A stretch of 64,000 nt of DNA from Thermodesulfobacterium hydrogeniphilum (GTDB lineage Bacteria; Desulfobacterota; Thermodesulfobacteria; Thermodesulfobacteriales; Thermodesulfobacteriaceae): positions 124,001 through 188,000 of the forward strand of contig NZ_JQKW01000008.1 in NCBI RefSeq assembly GCF_000746255.1, written 5' to 3'. Positions 36,066 to 45,442 of this stretch are shown in pieces. The notes under the pieces were generated by a model, which was not told the DNA's origin, ran no database searches, and was given only the letters and a program-made list of their open reading frames with translations. Position 1 is the stretch's first letter. Every line of letters begins with the position of its first letter. Made by a program: the position numbers and the translations under genes.

Positions 36066-36742
36066 AACTTTATGTAGTAGGTATAGGTCCTGGGAATCCA
36101 GAACTTTTAACTCTTAAAGCTAAAAATATTCTTGAAAAGATATCCCTTATTTTTTATCCTACAGGAGGGAAAAATAGAACAGCTCTTTCTATAATAGAAA
36201 AAATCGTAGATCTTAAACACAAAACTCTTATTCCTCTCCATTTTCCTATGAAAAAAACCAGAAATACAGATTTAAATCTTCACTGGCAGAAGCTTGCAGA
36301 AACAATTTTAAAAAATTTGGAATTTTTTAAAGAAGCTGTTTTTATAACTCTGGGAGATCCTTCATTTTATTGCACTTTTTTTTATTTATATCCCTTTTTA
36401 AAAGATAAAATAAAAGTTAAAATTATTCCTGGAGTTAGTTCTATTAATGCCTGTGCCTGTGCCATTCCTGTAAGTCTTGCCTTAGGAGATGAAACCATAG
36501 CTATTATTCCTGCTAATTATGTAAATAGAATCAAAAATCTTCTTTATGAATTTAATACCATAATTTTTATGAAACCCCATAAATCTCTAAATAAAATTTT
36601 TGATTTTTTAGAAGATGAGAAATTTCAAGTTTACGGAGTAAAAAACGCCTCAAGTTCTGAAGAAAAAATCTTTTTAGATATAGATGATTTTAAAAAAGAA
36701 GATTTAAATTATTTTACTACTATAATTGTAAGGAAAAAATGA
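36062..36742 (+). CDS. cbiL: Cobalt-precorrin-2 C20-methyltransferase CbiL
   Basis: A 226-residue class III methyltransferase. GIGPGNPELLTLKA is followed by FYPTGGKNRTALSII, LHFPMKKT, ITLGDPSFYCTFFYL and IIPGVSSINACACA; the FPM and GDPSFYCTF features mark CbiL/CobI rather than CbiF or CbiH. It performs the second ring methylation after CobA-type C2/C7 methylation, which is not encoded here. ATGA overlaps on both sides. Confidence 0.92.
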   Translation: MKLYVVGIGPGNPELLTLKAKNILEKISLIFYPTGGKNRTALSIIEKIVDLKHKTLIPLHFPMKKTRNTDLNLHWQKLAETILKNLEFFKEAVFITLGDPSFYCTFFYLYPFLKDKIKVKIIPGVSSINACACAIPVSLALGDETIAIIPANYVNRIKNLLYEFNTIIFMKPHKSLNKIFDFLEDEKFQVYGVKNASSSEEKIFLDIDDFKKEDLNYFTTIIVRKK

Positions 36743-37488
36743 AAGTTTATTTTGTAGGAGCAGGACCAGGGGATCCAGAACTTCTCACTTTAAAAGCCTA
36801 TAAGCTTCTAAAATCAGCTGATTGTGTAATTTTCCCAGGAAGTTTAATTAACAAAGAAATTTTAAAAATTACTAAGGGTGATCTTTATGATTCTTCTAAA
36901 ATGTGTTTAGAAGAACTGATTACTGTTATGGAAAAGTATATCAAAAAGACCAAAAAAGTAGTGAGACTTGTGAGTGGAGATCCTTTTATTTATAGTGCTA
37001 TTCAGGAACAGATAGAGATTTTAAGAGAAAAAAACATTCCTTATGAAGTTATCCCTGGTATCTCTTCTGCTATGGCTGGAGCAGCTAAAATGGGAATAGA
37101 ATTAACCTTGCCAGAAATTTCCAACTCTGTTATTTTTACCAGAATAGAAGGTAAAACCTCTGGAGCTTCCTCTGAAGAAATTAAAAGTTTTGCTAAAACC
37201 AAATCAACTCTTGTTTTCTTTTTAAGTGCCGGGCTTGGTGAGAAGCTTGAAAAAACGCTTTTAGAAATCCTTCCTTCTGAAACACCTATTATTATAGCCT
37301 ATAAAGTTACACAAAAAGGAGAAAAAATAATTTTTGGGAATCTTAAAGACCTTTCTAAAATACTTTATAAAAATAATATTAAAAAAACAGCTCTTATTTA
37401 CGTAGGAGAAACTTTGAGGACTTTTAAAGAGAATCTTGGTAAAAAATCCAAACTCTACAATAAAAACTTTAAAAATGGAAAAGAATAA
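36739..37488 (+). CDS. cbiF: Cobalt-precorrin-4 C11-methyltransferase CbiF
   Basis: A 249-residue class III methyltransferase. VGAGPGDPELLTLKA, DCVIFPGSLIN, RLVSGDPFIYSAIQEQ, VIPGISSAMAGAA and the late FTRIEGKTS match CbiF/CobM. It methylates C11 after ring contraction by CbiG/CbiH. The 3' end overlaps cbiGH by 14 bp. Confidence 0.93.
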   Translation: MKVYFVGAGPGDPELLTLKAYKLLKSADCVIFPGSLINKEILKITKGDLYDSSKMCLEELITVMEKYIKKTKKVVRLVSGDPFIYSAIQEQIEILREKNIPYEVIPGISSAMAGAAKMGIELTLPEISNSVIFTRIEGKTSGASSEEIKSFAKTKSTLVFFLSAGLGEKLEKTLLEILPSETPIIIAYKVTQKGEKIIFGNLKDLSKILYKNNIKKTALIYVGETLRTFKENLGKKSKLYNKNFKNGKE

Positions 37489-39241
37489 AGCTATTATTTA
37501 TCTTTCTGAAAAAGGAAGAGAAATCGCAGAAAAAATTAGAAGTATTTTTCCTGAAGCTAAATTATATAAATTTAAAAAAGAGCTTCTTCATGAAATATGG
37601 AATAAATATAATGCCTTTATTTTTGTTTCTGCCATAGGTGTAGCTATAAGATGCATAGCATCTTTTATAAAAAATAAAAAAGAAGATCCTGCGATAATTG
37701 TAATAGATGAAGAAGGGAAAAATGTAATTCCTCTTTTAGGAGGACACTCTGCAGAAGCTAATAGTTTAAGTCTGACCATTGCCTCTTTTATTAAGGCTAA
37801 TCCTGTTATAACTACTGCCTCTGATCTTAAAAATCTTCCTGCTCTTGATTTGTGGATAAAAAAAACCGGATTAAAGATTAAAAATCCCTTTCTCCTGCCT
37901 AAAATTATGGCAAAATTCAATTCCTCAAAAGAACTAAAAATTTTTTTAAACACTCAGGTAAAACTCCCCTTTCCTAAGCACTTTTCTCTTGTTTCTACAA
38001 TTTCAGAAGCAGATATAATTGTAACAAACAAATTTATAAAAGATGTAGATGAAAATAATCAATTAGTTCTTATACCTAAGAATTTATTTGTAGGGATAGG
38101 GTTTCACGATTGGATAAAAGAAGAGGATTTGGAGAAAACATTAAAAGAGGTTTTTAAAGAGGCAGGGTTTTATTGGGAAGCTCTTTCTGGAATAGCAACT
38201 ATTCAGAAAAAAGGCTCTCATCCTGCTTTAAAAAAATTATCAGAGAGATACAAAATTAAACTTTTTGCTTTTACTTCAAAAGAGCTAAATCAAGTAAATA
38301 GTTCAAGCCCTCCTGGAGCATCTATGAAAACTCTTGGAGTAGCTTCAGTTTCAGAACAGGCAGCCCTTTTTTCAGCTTTTACTGAATTTCAAAAGGCTTT
38401 TTTGTGTGTTCCCAAACAAGTTTTCAAAGACCTTACCATAGCCATAGCTGAAGGTGTTTATAAAATTAAAGGTAAGCTTTATATTGTAGGCACAGGACCA
38501 GGTGATTTAGAAAATCTTACCCCTAAAGCTATTTCTATTTTGAGAAGCTCTGATTTTATTGTGGGTTATAAAACTTATATAAATTTAATAAAACCTCTTA
38601 TTGAAGATAAGGAAATTTTAGCTTATGGAATGATGGAGGAGGTAGAAAGAGCTAAAATTGCTATTAAAAAGGCTTTAGAAGGAAATGTGGTAAGCTTAAT
38701 TAGTGGAGGAGATCCTGGAATTTATGGAATGGCAGGACTTGTTTTGGAAATTTTGTCTAAAAATAGCTTAGATTTAGAAATAGAGATAATTCCTGGCATT
38801 TCTGCTTTAAATGCCTGTGCCTCTTTAGCTGGTGCACCTCTTATGAATGACTTTGTAGCAATAAGCCTTTCTGATAGACTAACTCCCTGGGATGTTATAG
38901 AAAAAAGATTGCATTTAGCAGGAAAAGGAGATTTTGTAATAGTTTTATATAATCCAAAAAGTAAAGGAAGAAAAGAGCATTTATCTAAAGCCAAAAATGT
39001 TCTTCTTTCTTATAGAAAATCTGAAACCCCTGTAGCTATTATAAAAGGAGCTTTTAGAAAAAATCAGGAAATTATTTTAACCACACTAAAGAAGATAGAT
39101 TTATATCCTATAGATATGCAAACTACTATAATTATAGGAAATTCTAATAGCTTTATTTTTAAAAATTGGCTGATCACTCCCAGAGGATATGAGGTAAAAT
39201 ATGGAGAAAAATTGCAATTTAGCAGCCCTTCTTTGGGATGA
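37475..39241 (+). CDS. cbiGH: CbiG-CbiH fusion (cobalt-precorrin-5A hydrolase / C17-methyltransferase)
   Basis: A 588-residue fusion. The first about 330 residues are CbiG: FVSAIGVAIRCIA, LLGGHSAEAN and a C-terminal GIGFHDW...PPGASMKTLGVASVSEQAAL domain. The rest is CbiH: YIVGTGPGDLENLTPKA, SLISGGDPGIYGMAG, IIPGISALNACASLAGAPLM and VLYNPKSKGR. Together they contract the ring and release acetaldehyde. The ATG at 37475 is chosen; a TTG 13 codons earlier would lie deeper inside cbiF and has no better Shine-Dalgarno. Fusions of these two domains are known in anaerobes. Confidence 0.92.
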   Translation: MEKNKAIIYLSEKGREIAEKIRSIFPEAKLYKFKKELLHEIWNKYNAFIFVSAIGVAIRCIASFIKNKKEDPAIIVIDEEGKNVIPLLGGHSAEANSLSLTIASFIKANPVITTASDLKNLPALDLWIKKTGLKIKNPFLLPKIMAKFNSSKELKIFLNTQVKLPFPKHFSLVSTISEADIIVTNKFIKDVDENNQLVLIPKNLFVGIGFHDWIKEEDLEKTLKEVFKEAGFYWEALSGIATIQKKGSHPALKKLSERYKIKLFAFTSKELNQVNSSSPPGASMKTLGVASVSEQAALFSAFTEFQKAFLCVPKQVFKDLTIAIAEGVYKIKGKLYIVGTGPGDLENLTPKAISILRSSDFIVGYKTYINLIKPLIEDKEILAYGMMEEVERAKIAIKKALEGNVVSLISGGDPGIYGMAGLVLEILSKNSLDLEIEIIPGISALNACASLAGAPLMNDFVAISLSDRLTPWDVIEKRLHLAGKGDFVIVLYNPKSKGRKEHLSKAKNVLLSYRKSETPVAIIKGAFRKNQEIILTTLKKIDLYPIDMQTTIIIGNSNSFIFKNWLITPRGYEVKYGEKLQFSSPSLG

Positions 39242-40460
39242 GTCTTATCTTTATGGAATCTGGCTTTATCAGGCTCTTTTAAAATCTCGTATAAATTTTG
39301 ATCTTATAAAAGCTTCTGAGCTTACAAAATTAGAAAAATATAAAATCCTTTTTGTTCCTGGGGGATGGGCTTCTAATAAAATTAAAGCACTTGGATCTAA
39401 AGGTGCAAGTTATATTAGAAGATTTGTAAAAAAAGGAGGAATTTATTTTGGAATTTGTGGAGGCGCAGGGCTTGTTACTTCTGAAGAGTTAAATTTAGTA
39501 AATATAAAAAGAAAAAAACAGAGAGTTCCGGCTTTTAGTGGGAAAATAAAAGCTAAACTTTATTCTCATCCTCTTTGGCAAGGAATTAATATCCCTGAAT
39601 TTTATCTCTGGTGGCCCTCTGAATTTTTGTTAGAAGAAACTAACAATATGAAAATTTTGGCAAAATTTGATAAAGCCTTAAAAGATTCTTTTTCTTCTGA
39701 TTTGCCTGTTCGAGACTTTCAAAATCTCTGGAAAGAAGCGGAAAAGCTTTACGAAATCTTTCTTAATCCAGAAAGAATGAAAAATACCCCTTTATTAATA
39801 GAAATTACTTATGAAAAAGGTAAGATTTATTTATCTCTTATTCATTTTGATACCCCTGGAGATAAAAATGGCTTAAGAGTTTTAAAAAATATTAAAAATC
39901 TTTTTAATTTAGCCCCTTTAAAACCAAGAACTTTTAAAAATTTTTCTATCTTTAAAAAATCCCCAAATTATTTTTTAGCCAAAACAATTATCAGGTTTTT
40001 ATTAAAAGAAATGGAAGAAATAATGATTTTAGGTGAGAGAAATTTTCTATGGTTTAAAAGGCATCCAGAAATCTATCAATGGAAAAGAGGAATAAGAGGT
40101 TCGGAATATGTTAATCTCTGGTACATGCTTAAAATCTTAAAAAAGAACTTTATCTATTTTCCTTTTACTGATATTCCTTTAAAAAAGCTTAAAGAGATTA
40201 AAATAGATTTAAAAAAATTTTCTAAAGAGGCTAAAAAGCTTTTAGCAAAAGAAAGATTAGCTTTACAAAAAGATAAAATAATTTTTAACTTTTGTGAAGA
40301 CGAAGAAATAAATGAATTAAGAACTTTTCTTTTTGGTAAAAGTAAGAGTTATGGAGGGTATTATAAAACTCTTATAAAAAAAATAGATGAGGTGCTTTTT
40401 GAAGTGTTAAAAACAAAGCTTATTCTGATAAAAGGTCTGCATTCCAAAGAGAAAGAGTAA
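39201..40460 (+). CDS. GATase-like (biotin-protein-ligase N-domain type) protein in B12 locus
   Basis: A 419-residue protein. The first about 230 residues resemble the BPL_N class I glutamine-amidotransferase-like fold: ALLWDESYLYGIW, ILFVPGGWASNKI and a nucleophile elbow GICGGAGL with C86. The remaining about 190 residues match nothing I recognise and are rich in Lys, Phe and Leu. GAGGT precedes its ATG, which lies 41 bp inside cbiGH, so it is co-translated with the B12 genes. CbiA, the glutamine-dependent a,c-diamide synthase, is not in the window, but this protein lacks the CbiA ATP-binding half. Function unknown. Confidence 0.65.
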   Translation: MEKNCNLAALLWDESYLYGIWLYQALLKSRINFDLIKASELTKLEKYKILFVPGGWASNKIKALGSKGASYIRRFVKKGGIYFGICGGAGLVTSEELNLVNIKRKKQRVPAFSGKIKAKLYSHPLWQGINIPEFYLWWPSEFLLEETNNMKILAKFDKALKDSFSSDLPVRDFQNLWKEAEKLYEIFLNPERMKNTPLLIEITYEKGKIYLSLIHFDTPGDKNGLRVLKNIKNLFNLAPLKPRTFKNFSIFKKSPNYFLAKTIIRFLLKEMEEIMILGERNFLWFKRHPEIYQWKRGIRGSEYVNLWYMLKILKKNFIYFPFTDIPLKKLKEIKIDLKKFSKEAKKLLAKERLALQKDKIIFNFCEDEEINELRTFLFGKSKSYGGYYKTLIKKIDEVLFEVLKTKLILIKGLHSKEKE

Positions 40461-41040
40461 AAATACCATCTGGAAAAAAATTAAATATAGATATAGATGA
40501 ATAGTTTAGATTTAAAGAAAAGTATAAATAAGAGGGTAGATTAAAAATTTCACAAAATATAGCTTTAATAACTCCAGCATGGCTAAAAACCAAAAAATTT
40601 CCTTTTTCTTCTCTTTTAATCTTTTCTAAAAAACTCCTTACTCTTTTTCTCAAGTCTTTAAGAGTTTCTCCATTAGGAGGTGCTATATTCTCTGGATCTT
40701 TATATCTTTCCCAGAAAACAGGATTTTGAGAAAGCTCTTTTATTGGTTTCCCTGCCCATTCTCCAAAGTTTATTTCTTTTATTTCTTCAACCTGCACCAG
40801 AGGTATATTTAGTTTCTCTGCCAATAATTTAGCAGGATAAAGGGTCCTTTTTAAAGGGCTTACAAAAATCTTATCCCAGGTATAAAGAGATAGCTTTTCC
40901 ACCAGTTTTTCTGAATCTTTTTTCCCTTTTAAAGATAATTCTATGTCTATCTGTCCATAAAGAATAGAAGGATCTATCACTTCTGAGTGCCTCACCAGAA
41001 CCAAATTAATTGCCTCTCTGAAAAGAAAATTATTTACCAT
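40420..41040 (-). CDS. cobC: Histidine phosphatase, CobC-like (alpha-ribazole phosphatase)
   Basis: A 206-residue phosphoglycerate-mutase-fold phosphatase. The catalytic motif is LVRHSEV (RHS in place of the usual RHG), with SPLKRTLYPAKLLAE, the acid/base region IKEINFGEWAGK, PPNGETLKDLRKR and FSHAGVIKAI. CobC removes the phosphate of alpha-ribazole 5'-phosphate or adenosylcobalamin 5'-phosphate. The ATG at 41040 gives the normal short N-terminus; an in-frame ATG at 41118 would add 26 basic residues. It is convergent with the GATase-like gene, with a 41-bp tail overlap. The genomic setting, not sequence alone, favours CobC. Confidence 0.75.
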   Translation of the reverse strand: MVNNFLFREAINLVLVRHSEVIDPSILYGQIDIELSLKGKKDSEKLVEKLSLYTWDKIFVSPLKRTLYPAKLLAEKLNIPLVQVEEIKEINFGEWAGKPIKELSQNPVFWERYKDPENIAPPNGETLKDLRKRVRSFLEKIKREEKGNFLVFSHAGVIKAIFCEIFNLPSYLYFSLNLNYSSISIFNFFPDGIFTLSLWNADLLSE

Positions 41041-41194
41041 TTTTATTTTCTGTATTTTCAATTTTACTCTTTGATTTTCATTTAAACAAGAAAAAAATTT
41101 ATAAATTTTAATTAACACATTTTTAAAAATTTTTTAACATTAAATAATTTTTATTTTATTTAAAAATGTTATTATGAAAATTTTTTAAATATTA

Positions 41195-41222
41195 TTGACA
41201 TTTATTCTATTTCTGTTACTAA
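41195..41222 (+). promoter_or_regulatory. Possible promoter of second uptake/chelatase operon
   Basis: TTGACA (41195-41200) is followed after 16 bp by TACTAA (41217-41222); TAAAAT at 41220 with 19-bp spacing is an alternative -10. I see no cobalamin-riboswitch sequence between here and the receptor start, so this operon is likely controlled differently from the first. Confidence 0.4.
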
Positions 41223-41276
41223 AATTAAAGTGATGTTATTTTTTAAAATTTTTTAAATCTATATTAGGAGGTAAGT

Positions 41277-43484
41277 ATGAAATTTAAAAAGATTTTCATT
41301 AGTTCAGTTTTAATTTCTGTTATGGGATTGAAAGGTGTTTGTTTTGCAAAAGAAAACAATGCTAAAGATGCAACTCAGGAGCTTCCCGAGGTAGTGGTTA
41401 CAGCAACCAGAACAGAAACACCAATTACTGAAACCCCAGGAAGTGTAACAGTAATAACCAAAAAAGACATAGAAATTAAAAATCCTAAAACCATTGATGA
41501 GGCTTTAAATGATATTCCTGGTGTTTTGGTTAAAAGAGGTAAAGGATTAATGGATACCTTAGCAAGAATTACTTTAAGAGGGATTCCCGGCCAACAAAGA
41601 ACTCTCGTAATGATGGATGGAATAGTGCTTAATAATCCTTATTATGGGGGCATCAAAATAGCTGGGTTTTTTCCTGAAAATTTAGAAAAAATAGAAGTAG
41701 TAAAAGGACCTTTTTCTTCTCTTTACGGTGGATATGCTATGGGAGGTGTGGTGAATTTTATTACAAAAATGCCTGAAAAAAGAGAATTCACTCTTAAATC
41801 AGGCTATGGTTCAAGTTTTGATCGCGGTGAAGCTATGGATGATTTGCGAAGATTTTATATATCCTTTGGGGATAAAATTGCCAATAAATTTAGTTTTTTT
41901 ATAAGTTACGGAAGGCATGACACCAATGGATATCCTACAAATCCTGTAATAAGAAATTCTGCGCCCCCTGCAGGAATTCTCGGCTATATAAATAGCTATG
42001 ATAAATATGGAAATCCTGTTTATATTTATGGAGACAAAGGAGATAATACCTGGTGGGATGATGGAATTACTGTAAAAGCTCAGTATGATTTTTCAAAAGA
42101 TACCGCACTGAGATTAACTTTTATGAGGAATCGTTATAAATATGATTATGACAATCCTCATACCTATCTTTACAATGCTACTACGGGACAGTCTTTATAT
42201 TATCCTAAGGAATATTATTATCTTGCAGGAAGCGGTGGAAGAACACAAAATATTTTTGGTCTAAATTTTAATACAAAAATTTTAAAAAATCTTTTAATGA
42301 AATTCAATCTATCTTATTTAACCACGGAAAAAGACTGGTATATTTCCCCTTCTTATGGAGCAACTATTTCTGGAGGACCAGGTAAACTCTCAGATACTAT
42401 CCAGAATAGATATTATATAGATCTTCAATTTTCTTTACCTTTGTTTACTAATCAAATCTTGACTTTTGGAGGGAGCTTTATTAAGGATTATGCAAATACC
42501 AAAGAAAAAAATCTTAGTGACTGGAGAGATGAAACATCTACCACTACTTTAAAATATCAATCTAAGGGTAAAACCCAAAGTTATGCTATTTTTATCCAAG
42601 ATGAAATAGAAATATCTCCTAATTTGACTGCTTATCTTGGTATTAGAGAAGACTGGTGGAAAACTTATGATGGGTATGTAAATCAGATAGGTACTACTGG
42701 ATATCCTATAGAATATGATTCACACTCTGAATCTTGCTTTTCTCCTAAATTTGCCATAGTTTATAAACCTTTTGAAAAAACTACCTTAAAAACATCCATT
42801 GGTAAAGCTTTTAGACCTCCTACGGTATACGAACTTTACAGAACATGGACATCATCTTATAGTGGAATTACATATGCTGGAAATCCAAATTTAAAACCAG
42901 AAACTGTTGTTTCCTGGGATATAGGGATTGAACAGAAACTTTGGAAGGGAGCTAAAATGGAAATTACCTATTTTCAAAATAATATGAAAAATCTGATCTA
43001 TAGTAAGACAGTAAATGCTACTTATCAAGAAAAAGTTAATGTAGGTAAAGCTCAATCAAAAGGTATAGAATTTAGTATTGAACAAAAGTTTAGAAAATGG
43101 TTAAAACTTTTTGCTAATTTCACTTATACTGACTCTGAAATAAAAGAAAACGATGCTAAACCTTCTACTGAAGGGAAAAGACTCACTTATACTCCCCTTT
43201 GGATGGGAAATATTGGAGCAGAGCTTAAAAGAGGAAAGTTTTCAGCTTATATCGTAGGAAGATATGTGGACAAGATGTATGGTAATGATGAAAATAAAGA
43301 TAAAAAATCTTATGTATATGGTTCCTATGATGAATACTTTGTAGTTGATGCCAGTTTTTCTTATAAATTTAATAAATTCACAACGCTTTCTCTTACCTTA
43401 AATAATATTTTTGATGAAGATTATTATCAATATTATAAGGCCCCTGGTAGATCATGGTTTGCAGAGCTTTCCATAAAATTCTAA
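41277..43484 (+). CDS. TonB-dependent outer-membrane receptor (second)
   Basis: A 735-residue receptor: signal peptide (about 1-23), TonB box (ELPEVVVTATRTETP), plug (GIPGQQRTLVMMDGIVLNNP, VVKGPFSSLYGGYAMGGVV) and barrel ending WFAELSIKF. At 735 residues it is larger than BtuB and closer to siderophore or heme-type receptors. It heads an operon with BtuFCD-like genes and a split CobN chelatase, so the ligand is probably a tetrapyrrole or metal chelate. TAGGAGG lies 6 nt upstream. The next gene starts inside it (31 bp). Confidence 0.88.
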   Translation: MKFKKIFISSVLISVMGLKGVCFAKENNAKDATQELPEVVVTATRTETPITETPGSVTVITKKDIEIKNPKTIDEALNDIPGVLVKRGKGLMDTLARITLRGIPGQQRTLVMMDGIVLNNPYYGGIKIAGFFPENLEKIEVVKGPFSSLYGGYAMGGVVNFITKMPEKREFTLKSGYGSSFDRGEAMDDLRRFYISFGDKIANKFSFFISYGRHDTNGYPTNPVIRNSAPPAGILGYINSYDKYGNPVYIYGDKGDNTWWDDGITVKAQYDFSKDTALRLTFMRNRYKYDYDNPHTYLYNATTGQSLYYPKEYYYLAGSGGRTQNIFGLNFNTKILKNLLMKFNLSYLTTEKDWYISPSYGATISGGPGKLSDTIQNRYYIDLQFSLPLFTNQILTFGGSFIKDYANTKEKNLSDWRDETSTTTLKYQSKGKTQSYAIFIQDEIEISPNLTAYLGIREDWWKTYDGYVNQIGTTGYPIEYDSHSESCFSPKFAIVYKPFEKTTLKTSIGKAFRPPTVYELYRTWTSSYSGITYAGNPNLKPETVVSWDIGIEQKLWKGAKMEITYFQNNMKNLIYSKTVNATYQEKVNVGKAQSKGIEFSIEQKFRKWLKLFANFTYTDSEIKENDAKPSTEGKRLTYTPLWMGNIGAELKRGKFSAYIVGRYVDKMYGNDENKDKKSYVYGSYDEYFVVDASFSYKFNKFTTLSLTLNNIFDEDYYQYYKAPGRSWFAELSIKF

Positions 43485-44452
43485 CTTTGTGGATTTTGGT
43501 TAACCTTTGGATTGGGGTAGCTTTTGCTACCCCTTATACCTTTATTGATAAAAGAGGAAAAAGAATTGTTATTAATGTCCCTGTAAAAAGAGCAGTAATT
43601 GTTATAAGCTATGAGCTTATTCCTGCTTTGAATCTCTGGGATCAGGTAGCAGGTGTTTCAACCTGGGCTGAAGAGCATTGTGACATTTACAAAGCTTTTA
43701 TAAGCTTAAATCCCAAATTAAAAAAACCAACTGTAGGAGTAGGCACAAATTTAAATATAGAAGCAATTATCAAATTAAAACCTGATTTGATTATTACCTG
43801 GACCTATGCTCCTCAGGTAATTAAATATTTAGAATCTAAAGGACTTAAAGTTTTTGCTATTTATCCAGATAGTTTAAAAGAATTTTATCAGGTTTTAAAA
43901 ATTCATGGTAAACTGTTTGGTAAAGAAAAAAGGGTTGAAGAAGTCATCAAAGAAATGGATAAAATTTTTAACTTGATTAAAAAAAGAGTAGCCAAAATTC
44001 CTCCTGAGAAAAGAAAAAAGGTTATTTATCTTTTAGGAAAACCTACTACAGTTTCTGCTGGAATTGGAATTACTGATGAAATAATTAATTTTATAGGAGG
44101 TATTAATCCTGCTGGTTTTATAAAACAGCGATATGCTGATGTTTCTATAGAACGGATTTTGCTGTGGAATCCAGATGTTATTTTTATCTGGGGATATGCA
44201 GGATATACTCCTGAATGGATTTTAAATAATTCTCAGTGGGAGCATATTAAAGCTGTTAAAAATAAACAGGTTTATAAACTACCCCACTGGTCAACCTGGT
44301 CTCCAAGAGTAGCTCTTGTTGCTCTTTATATGGCTATGAAAATTTATCCAGAATATTTTAAAGATATAAATTTTGAAAAAATAGCGGATAATTTTTATCG
44401 CAAGGTTTTTGGTATCTCTTATAAACAGGTTAAACCTTATGAAGAACCTTAA
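43454..44452 (+). CDS. Periplasmic binding protein, BtuF/FecB-like
   Basis: A 332-residue class III binding protein: signal peptide (about 1-25, ending GVAFATP), then RAVIVISYELIPALNLWDQVAGV, IIKLKPDLIITWTYAPQV and LLWNPDVIFIWGYAGYTPEW. It is a clear paralogue of the 21.1-22.1 kb protein. It delivers substrate to the downstream permease. Its ATG lies inside the receptor gene, and it overlaps the permease by 14 bp. Confidence 0.87.
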   Translation: MVCRAFHKILTLWILVNLWIGVAFATPYTFIDKRGKRIVINVPVKRAVIVISYELIPALNLWDQVAGVSTWAEEHCDIYKAFISLNPKLKKPTVGVGTNLNIEAIIKLKPDLIITWTYAPQVIKYLESKGLKVFAIYPDSLKEFYQVLKIHGKLFGKEKRVEEVIKEMDKIFNLIKKRVAKIPPEKRKKVIYLLGKPTTVSAGIGITDEIINFIGGINPAGFIKQRYADVSIERILLWNPDVIFIWGYAGYTPEWILNNSQWEHIKAVKNKQVYKLPHWSTWSPRVALVALYMAMKIYPEYFKDINFEKIADNFYRKVFGISYKQVKPYEEP

Positions 44453-45440
44453 AGCTATCTTTCTTATCTTCTCCCCTTTAGTTATTGGTTGGATTGCTTT
44501 ATTTTTGGGAGCTTATAAAGTTAATCCCTTAATGGTTCTTAAAATTATTTTAAATGAAGTTTTTCATGTTTTTAACTTAAGGGATTCTGCTGAAAAGGCT
44601 ATTATTATAGATATAAGACTTCCTAGAGTATTACTGGCTGGAATTGTGGGAGCAAGTCTATCTGGATCTGGAGTGGTCTTGCAAGGAATTTTTAGAAACC
44701 CTCTGGTTGACCCTTTCATTCTTGGTATTTCTGCAGGTGCTGCTTTTGGATGTGCTATTACTGTTGGTTTTTTTCCTCATTGGTCTATTCAGCTTAATGC
44801 TTTTATTTTCGCCCTTTTAGCAGTAGCATTGACATATTTCATAGCAAGAACTCAAGGAGAAATTTCCCGTCTTCCTCTTATTCTTTCAGGAGTGATTGTT
44901 TCTGCTTTTTTTCAGGCTCTGGTTTCTATAGTAAAATTTCTGGTTGATCCTCATAAGTTGCAAGCTATAGTTTTCTGGCTTATGGGTAGCTTCAGTTTGG
45001 CTGATTGGCAAACTTTAAAAATAGCAGGTTTGGGTGCTTTAATCGGCCTTTTACCTGTTTATTTTATGAGATGGAGATTAAATGTCCTGAGTTTATCAGA
45101 AGAAGAGGCTAAATCCTTAGGTGTAAATGTAAAAAGGGAAAGATTGATTTTAATTGTCTTTTCCACCTTGGCAGTAGCAACTGCTACTTCTGTTTGTGGA
45201 ATAATCGGATGGATAGGACTTATGGTTCCTCATTTAGTTAGAATGACTATAGGACCTGATCATAAAGTTCTCTTTCCTCTAAGTTTAACTGCTGGAGCAG
45301 CTTTTATGATTTTAGCGGATACTATCTCAAGAACTATCACAAATTTTGATATTCCAGTTGGTATTATAACAGCTTTAACAGGTGCACCTTTTTTCTTATA
45401 TCTCTTGAAAAAAGGCGGAAAAGAAGCTTGGGGAAAATAA
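44439..45440 (+). CDS. FecCD-type ABC permease, BtuC-like
   Basis: A 333-residue permease with about ten membrane helices. RLPRVLLAGIVGASLSGSGV, NPLVDPFILGISAGAAFG, the cytosolic coupling helix region, CGIIGWIGLMVPHLVRM and GIITALTGAPFFLYLL are FecCD/BtuC signatures. The ATG at 44439 is chosen; an upstream TTG at 44409 would add ten polar residues before the first helix. It pairs with the adjacent binding protein and ATPase. Confidence 0.92.
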   Translation: MKNLKAIFLIFSPLVIGWIALFLGAYKVNPLMVLKIILNEVFHVFNLRDSAEKAIIIDIRLPRVLLAGIVGASLSGSGVVLQGIFRNPLVDPFILGISAGAAFGCAITVGFFPHWSIQLNAFIFALLAVALTYFIARTQGEISRLPLILSGVIVSAFFQALVSIVKFLVDPHKLQAIVFWLMGSFSLADWQTLKIAGLGALIGLLPVYFMRWRLNVLSLSEEEAKSLGVNVKRERLILIVFSTLAVATATSVCGIIGWIGLMVPHLVRMTIGPDHKVLFPLSLTAGAAFMILADTISRTITNFDIPVGIITALTGAPFFLYLLKKGGKEAWGK

Positions 45441-45442
45441 AT

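Noticed and set aside
41119-41276. Search for a second cobalamin riboswitch before the second TonB receptor
   Set aside because: The 158-bp gap is AT-rich and has no B12-box-like or GGGTGAAA-type core.
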